Shown: piece by piece, positions 59,934 to 64,000 of the stretch
Numbering within the stretch: the stretch's first letter is position 1
How the letters are laid out: the number at the start of each line of letters is the position of its first letter
Origin: an uncultured Rhodopila sp.
Lineage (GTDB): Bacteria; Pseudomonadota; Alphaproteobacteria; Acetobacterales; Acetobacteraceae
Reading direction: 5' to 3'
Assembly (NCBI GenBank): GCA_903932145.1
Contig: CAIZFE010000042.1
Span: 186,001 to 250,000, forward strand
Length of the DNA: 64,000 nt
Notes under the pieces: model-generated
What the model was told of the DNA's origin: nothing
Databases searched by the model: none
Seen by the model: the letters and a program-made list of their open reading frames with translations, nothing else
Made by a program: the position numbers and the translations under genes

Positions 59934-61279
59934 TCCGCGGCCGCCCGCACGGCATCACCGGTGCCAAGCAAGGACGCCCAACCGTCGCCCTTCAGGTATT
60001 TCGCATAGACGTCGTAGTAGTTGCGAGCGTTCTGTTCGGTGATCTGGGTGCTGACATCGCCGGGAATCGGATCGTTGTGTTTATACGCCCCCATCGATTG
60101 CTGGTAGTTGAACGGGTAGCGGCGCGCGATCGTTCCCGTGCTCGCTTTCGTTGCGTACAACCAGTTTTCCATATCGTCCTGCTCGGTCATGCCCGCCGGG
60201 CCGGAATAACGCATGTAGAACCGGCGCAGCACGTCCTTGACCTCGGCCGGAGCATCGGCATCGACCAGGAAGAAGCGCCAGGCCTCGGTTTCCGTCGCGC
60301 TGTGCGGATGCCAGACGCACAGGCCGCGCGGCTGGCGACCGTGATAGGACGTGTTGGGAAACAGATTGCCGGTGAACGGCATGATGCGGGCTTTGTCGCC
60401 CAGACGTTTTTTGCGCTCTTCAAAACAATGGCGGAAATACTCGTCCACCAACGGATATTGCGCATAGGACGGCTGATACTCGAAATCCTCCGGCATCCAG
60501 ACACTGTGCACGCCGTGACCCGCCGGGAAGCTGGCCCAGACGTGCTGGCCTTTGTTGTATTCGTTGTCTCGCCTTCCGGTCTGGCCCGCTCGGGCACTGG
60601 GCCCGATGCCGATCATATCGACCGAGCGGTGGGACGGATTGTGGTAGGTGTCGCCAAGGAAGTTTTCGGCGGCGAACTTCCAGTTGGTAGGCAGGATCCA
60701 TTTGTGGATGCCAATGACCTCCGACCCGCCGGGCCTGCCGTCGCGGCAGTCCAGCACCTGATCCAAATGATCCACCGCGTCGCCAAGATAGGTCATGAAG
60801 TCCGGTGCCTCGGCGTCCCAGGATGCCCAGACGGTGCCTTTGTAGATGTGCAGTTTGGGGGTTTCGATCAGCGACCACTCGTTGCGGTCAAGCTGGCCTT
60901 CGTAGAGCACCCGGTACAGCGGGACGCCTTGTAGCTTGCCGTCGGTGGTGTAGCTCCAGGAATGATACGGGCAGACGAACAGCGACGTGTTGCCGGATTC
61001 GTAACGGCAGACTTTCATGCCGCGGTGGCGGCAGGAGTTCAGGAAGACGTGGACGGCGCCTTTGGTGTCGCGGCAGAGGATGACGGATTCCTCGCCCATG
61101 CGCGAAACGAAGAAATCGCCGGGATTGGGGATCTGGCTTTCGTGGCCGATGAACAGCCAGGCTCGGGTGAACAGTTTCTCCAGTTCCTCCCGATGGAATT
61201 CGGGAGAGACGAAGATCTCCCGGCTGATCGTGCCGTTTTTCGTGTCGATCATGCGATCGATGGGCAGTTTCGTTGTCAT
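59930..61279 (-). CDS. Aromatic ring-hydroxylating dioxygenase, Rieske alpha subunit
   Basis: 449 residues. The Rieske 2Fe-2S ligands are Cys83-x-His85 and Cys103-xx-His106 (SCRHRGMKVC, CPYHSWSY). The mononuclear iron site lies in AENFLGDTYHNPSHRS, with His213, His217 and a distal Asp, probably in the EQDDMENW region. With the beta subunit it forms a cis-dihydroxylating oxygenase for an aromatic substrate that cannot be named. No ferredoxin or reductase gene is adjacent, so electrons must come from components encoded elsewhere. Confidence 0.94.
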   Translation of the reverse strand: MTTKLPIDRMIDTKNGTISREIFVSPEFHREELEKLFTRAWLFIGHESQIPNPGDFFVSRMGEESVILCRDTKGAVHVFLNSCRHRGMKVCRYESGNTSLFVCPYHSWSYTTDGKLQGVPLYRVLYEGQLDRNEWSLIETPKLHIYKGTVWASWDAEAPDFMTYLGDAVDHLDQVLDCRDGRPGGSEVIGIHKWILPTNWKFAAENFLGDTYHNPSHRSVDMIGIGPSARAGQTGRRDNEYNKGQHVWASFPAGHGVHSVWMPEDFEYQPSYAQYPLVDEYFRHCFEERKKRLGDKARIMPFTGNLFPNTSYHGRQPRGLCVWHPHSATETEAWRFFLVDADAPAEVKDVLRRFYMRYSGPAGMTEQDDMENWLYATKASTGTIARRYPFNYQQSMGAYKHNDPIPGDVSTQITEQNARNYYDVYAKYLKGDGWASLLGTGDAVRAAAE

Positions 61280-61302
61280 GCTGCCTTGCCTCCCTTTTGT
61301 GT

Positions 61303-61752
61303 TTAGCCCCAGCGGGATGCCGCTATGTCGTCGTCCTCCCGCGCATCCACCCAGGCGCCTTCACCATTGGCAAAATCTTCCCGCTTCCAGAACGGGGCCT
61401 TGGTTTTTAGCCAGTCGATCAGAAATTCCGTCGCATCCAGGGCGGCCTGGCGGTGCGATGAGGCGGCGATGACCAGCACGATATTCTCGCCCGGACGCAA
61501 TGTCCCGACGCGATGGATCACGGTGCATCCCAATAGCGGCCAGCGTTCCGCCGCTTGTTCGGCGATGCGGGTGATGGCGCGTTCGGTCATGCCCGGGTAG
61601 TGCTCCAGGGTCATGCCCGTGACCGTGCTGCCGTTGTCGCGGACAACGCCGACGAAGCAGCCGATGCCGCCGACATCGGTGCGGCCGGCCGTCAGTTTCG
61701 CTATCTCTGCGCCGGTGTCGAAATCCTCGGTCTGGACTTTGATGTATGCCAT
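61303..61752 (-). CDS. moaE: Molybdopterin synthase catalytic subunit
   Basis: 149 residues. MoaE motifs are GCFVGVVRDNG, LEHYPGMTE, HRVGTLRPGENIVLV and the catalytic-lysine segment IDWLKTKAPFWKRED. With MoaD it converts precursor Z to molybdopterin for molybdoenzymes. MoaD is not adjacent. It lies 23 bases upstream of the dioxygenase operon on the same strand, without obvious functional connection. Confidence 0.95.
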   Translation of the reverse strand: MAYIKVQTEDFDTGAEIAKLTAGRTDVGGIGCFVGVVRDNGSTVTGMTLEHYPGMTERAITRIAEQAAERWPLLGCTVIHRVGTLRPGENIVLVIAASSHRQAALDATEFLIDWLKTKAPFWKREDFANGEGAWVDAREDDDIAASRWG

Positions 61753-61817
61753 GGGGAAAACACGCTAGACCGTGGCGGTCGGTTTGTCATGGGGCGCCGC
61801 ACAAACCGAGGGGACGG

Positions 61818-62930
61818 ATGACGCAGCGGCAGGCCGGTCTGGATTATCTGCGCGGGTTCGTCGTCGTGCTGGTGGTGTTGCACCATGCGGTGCTGGCCTA
61901 TTGCCGGTTCGGGTATTTCGATACGCAGCACTACCTGTGGTCCACCGCACCGATCGTGGATGCCGATCGTTGGGCGGGTTTCGACATCCTGGTGCTGTTC
62001 AACGACAGCTTCTTCATGCCGCTGATGTTCCTGCTGTCCGGTCTGTTCGTCGGTCCGAGCCTGCGGCGCAAAGGGCCGCGTGCCTACGTACTGGATCGTC
62101 TGCGACGATTGGGGCTGCCGTTCGTGTTGGCGGCATTGGTGGTCATGCCGGTGGCCTATTATCCGTCCTATCGCATGACCGGGAGCACGATCGGCTTCAG
62201 CGCGTTCTGGGTCCAAACCATCTTCGATGGTCCGTGGCCGAACGGGCCGGCATGGTTCGTCGGGGTGTTGTTGGTCTTTGACGTCCTGGTGGCGGTCGTG
62301 CAGCCGTGGCTACCGCGCTGGCGCCTGTCGTTCGGCGGGCTGGCCGCGCTGTCCCTGGTGACTTTCCTCCCGTTGCTGATCGGCTTTGGGCCTGTGCACT
62401 GGTTCACGTTCGGGCCGTTCGCGGTTCAGGCGAGCCGGGTGTTGTTATACGCCGCCTATTTCTTTGCCGGCGTCTCGGTAGGACCGGCGATCCGCCCGGG
62501 CGGACGTGGCCGCATTGCGTTGGCATTGGCGTTGTTCGCCGTATTGCTGGCCGAGCAGGTTTACCGGTCGCGAGATCCAGGAGCCTTGCCGGGGTTGGTC
62601 TGGCTGGTTCTCTACGGTGTGGCGCTGGCGCTGTTTTGCGCGGCGGCGACTCTGGCGATGCTGGGGGTGTTCGCGGGCTTGACTCGTCCCCGAGTGGTTT
62701 TGGATCGTTTAAGCCGCGATGCCTACGGCATCTATCTTCTGCACTACCCGTTCATCGTTTGGGGTCAATATGCGTTGCTGGAAGCCAGGGTCGGCGCGGT
62801 TTCCAAGGCGCTGATGGTATTCGCCGGGTCGCTGACGTTCAGTTGGTTCGCGGCGGCCGGAGTTGGGGCGTTGGTCCGGTGTTTCGGGAAGTCGTCGGTT
62901 TCCGGCCGGGGAGATTCCACGTTGGCATAG
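61818..62930 (+). CDS. Acyltransferase family 3 membrane protein
   Basis: 370 residues with about ten transmembrane helices. It starts MTQRQAGLDYLRGFVVVLVV (the LDxLRG motif) and has the catalytic-type His in VLHHAVLAY; RDAYGIYLLHYPFIVW is the usual C-terminal helix. Such proteins O-acylate sugars or lipids of the envelope. ATG 61818 follows GAGGGGA and is chosen over 61746. No glycan cluster surrounds it. Confidence 0.88.
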   Translation: MTQRQAGLDYLRGFVVVLVVLHHAVLAYCRFGYFDTQHYLWSTAPIVDADRWAGFDILVLFNDSFFMPLMFLLSGLFVGPSLRRKGPRAYVLDRLRRLGLPFVLAALVVMPVAYYPSYRMTGSTIGFSAFWVQTIFDGPWPNGPAWFVGVLLVFDVLVAVVQPWLPRWRLSFGGLAALSLVTFLPLLIGFGPVHWFTFGPFAVQASRVLLYAAYFFAGVSVGPAIRPGGRGRIALALALFAVLLAEQVYRSRDPGALPGLVWLVLYGVALALFCAAATLAMLGVFAGLTRPRVVLDRLSRDAYGIYLLHYPFIVWGQYALLEARVGAVSKALMVFAGSLTFSWFAAAGVGALVRCFGKSSVSGRGDSTLA

Positions 62931-62991
62931 ACGTCCCGCAGGGGGAGTTCGACGCCGATTTCAGGCATCGTCAGAATCGCGAAGTTTCGTC

Positions 62992-63621
62992 TTATCGCGT
63001 CCCGTAGAAACGATCCCCCGCATCCCCGAGGCCCGGCCGGATATAGCCGTTGTCGTCCAGTTCCCGGTCGATCGCGCCGGTAAATACAGGGACATCCGGA
63101 TGGGCGGCGGTGAACGCGGCGATCCCCTCCGGAGCCGCAAGCAGACAGACGAACTTGATGGCCTTGACCCCCGCGTTCTTTAACCGCGCGGTGGCGGCGA
63201 TGGCTGAATTGCCGGTGGCCAGCATCGGATCGACCAGGATAACCAGCCGATCGGCGATATCGGTTGGCAGCTTCAGGTAATACTCCACCGGTTGCAGCGT
63301 GGCGTGGTCGCGATACAGCCCGATATGGCCGACCCTGGCGGAGGGTACGAGATCCAGCATCCCCTCCAGAATGCCGTTGCCGGCCCGCAGGATCGAAACG
63401 ATACAGAGTTTCTTGCCGGTCAGATGGTCCGCCTGCATGTCTTCAAGCGGCGTCTCGATCGTGATCGTTTCCAGCGGCAGGTCGCGGGTGACCTCGTAGG
63501 CCATCAGCAGGCTGATTTCCCGAGCGACCTGGCGGAACATGGCGGTCGGGGTGGTTTTGTCGCGGAGCAACGTCAACTTGTGACGCAACAGAGGATGATC
63601 CAGCACGGTAACGTTCGGCAT
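62992..63621 (-). CDS. upp: Uracil phosphoribosyltransferase
   Basis: 209 residues. It salvages uracil to UMP using PRPP. It shows [34 protein letters not shown], the PRPP loop [14 protein letters not shown] and the C-terminal [23 protein letters not shown] 63621 is chosen over 63660 by family length. Stands alone. Confidence 0.97.
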   Translation of the reverse strand: MPNVTVLDHPLLRHKLTLLRDKTTPTAMFRQVAREISLLMAYEVTRDLPLETITIETPLEDMQADHLTGKKLCIVSILRAGNGILEGMLDLVPSARVGHIGLYRDHATLQPVEYYLKLPTDIADRLVILVDPMLATGNSAIAATARLKNAGVKAIKFVCLLAAPEGIAAFTAAHPDVPVFTGAIDRELDDNGYIRPGLGDAGDRFYGTR

Positions 63622-63837
63622 AGGGTTGCTCCGGTTCGGGCGCGGCAATTGGCAGGCCATTCATGCCCGTGTTGCGGCCGGCGTCGCAAGGCTCGGTCCC
63701 TTGACAGCGGGTGGCCGGTGCCGCATCTCAGCATCAGGCGAGGCGTTCATGCGTGTTCCTCGACCTGACATCCGGCCACCGAGTCCTGTCGAAGGGCGGC
63801 CTGGATGATCCGCCCGGCAGGCGGAAGATCGTATTCA

Positions 63838-64000
63838 ATGACTGAAATCGTTTGGCTGCCGCCGTTGATCCGAGCCCTGGCGACAGGGCTGATTGTCGTG
63901 ACCGCGTCCGCGGTGGCTGAAACCCTGGGTCCATTCTGGGGCGCCCTGATCGCCAGCCTGCCGGTCTCGGCGGGGCCGGCCTATGTGTTTCTGGCGATGC
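63838..64000 (+). CDS. Membrane protein, N-terminal fragment
   Basis: 54 codons before the right edge: MTEIVWLPPLIRALATGLIV, then VTASAVAETLGPFWGALIAS and LPVSAGPAYVFLAM. Two hydrophobic helices with a small-residue-rich GPFWGALIASLPVSAGP turn, as in some permease or exporter-like families. Too short to assign. Confidence 0.6.
   Translation, partial: MTEIVWLPPLIRALATGLIVVTASAVAETLGPFWGALIASLPVSAGPAYVFLAM

Overview
The window is high-GC bacterial DNA, densely packed with genes. It contains no insertion sequence, prophage or CRISPR array that I can see. The gene order points to an alphaproteobacterium of the Acetobacteraceae/Rhodospirillales type. The evidence is a yqeY-dnaG-rpoD block lying divergent from carA...carB-greA, one long str-S10-spc-alpha ribosomal run ending in rplQ, and alpha-type SecY and RpoA sequences. 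The family assignment is inference; no rRNA is present.

Layout. 1-2412: the start of a nickel/cobalt transporter (minus strand), then a three-gene plus-strand unit (SnoaL-like, TIM-barrel isomerase-like, SDR). 2857-4129: a solitary Pal lipoprotein gene and a DUF433/DUF5615 toxin-antitoxin-like pair whose DUF5615 gene is broken by one in-frame TGA. 4290-8607: rpoD, dnaG and yqeY on the minus strand. 8745-10655: an MmgE/PrpD protein and a GFA-family protein. 10745-17577: carA with an extra N-terminal helix-turn-helix-like domain, a decayed fragment of an AAA ATPase gene, an intact paralogue of that ATPase, then carB and greA. 17595-22572: threonine ammonia-lyase, a UDG-family protein, an orphan amino-acid-type binding protein, tRNA-Ala(CGC) and asnB.

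22749-39800: the ribosomal superoperon, from rpsL and rpsG through tuf (fusA is absent from its usual place), S10 and spc genes, secY and adk, then rpsM-rpsK-rpoA-rplQ from its own promoter. 40003-64000: accessory genes. These include an SsuA-type binding protein, L-lactate permease, a DUF1223 protein, a CAP-domain protein, a 48-residue small ORF, a DHA2 drug exporter, an unknown secreted protein, katG, a quinone-oxidoreductase-like enzyme, an SMP-30 lactonase, an M3 peptidase coupled to an SbmA/BacA-like ABC transporter, a DUF1499 lipoprotein, a PAP2 phosphatase and a TauD-type dioxygenase. They are followed by an unknown coiled-coil membrane protein, a Rieske dioxygenase operon with two small unknown genes, moaE, an acyltransferase, upp, and the start of a membrane protein.

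How genes work together. The core blocks cover transcription initiation and replication priming (rpoD, dnaG), carbamoyl phosphate synthesis for arginine and pyrimidines (carA, carB), and translation. The most unusual locus is 10656-13770. There a DNA-binding-like domain is joined to CarA behind paired palindromes, and an ATPase gene with a 19-bp inverted repeat directly before its start sits between carA and carB, next to a dead paralogue with its own palindrome. This looks like a locally regulated, partly duplicated insertion in an essential operon.
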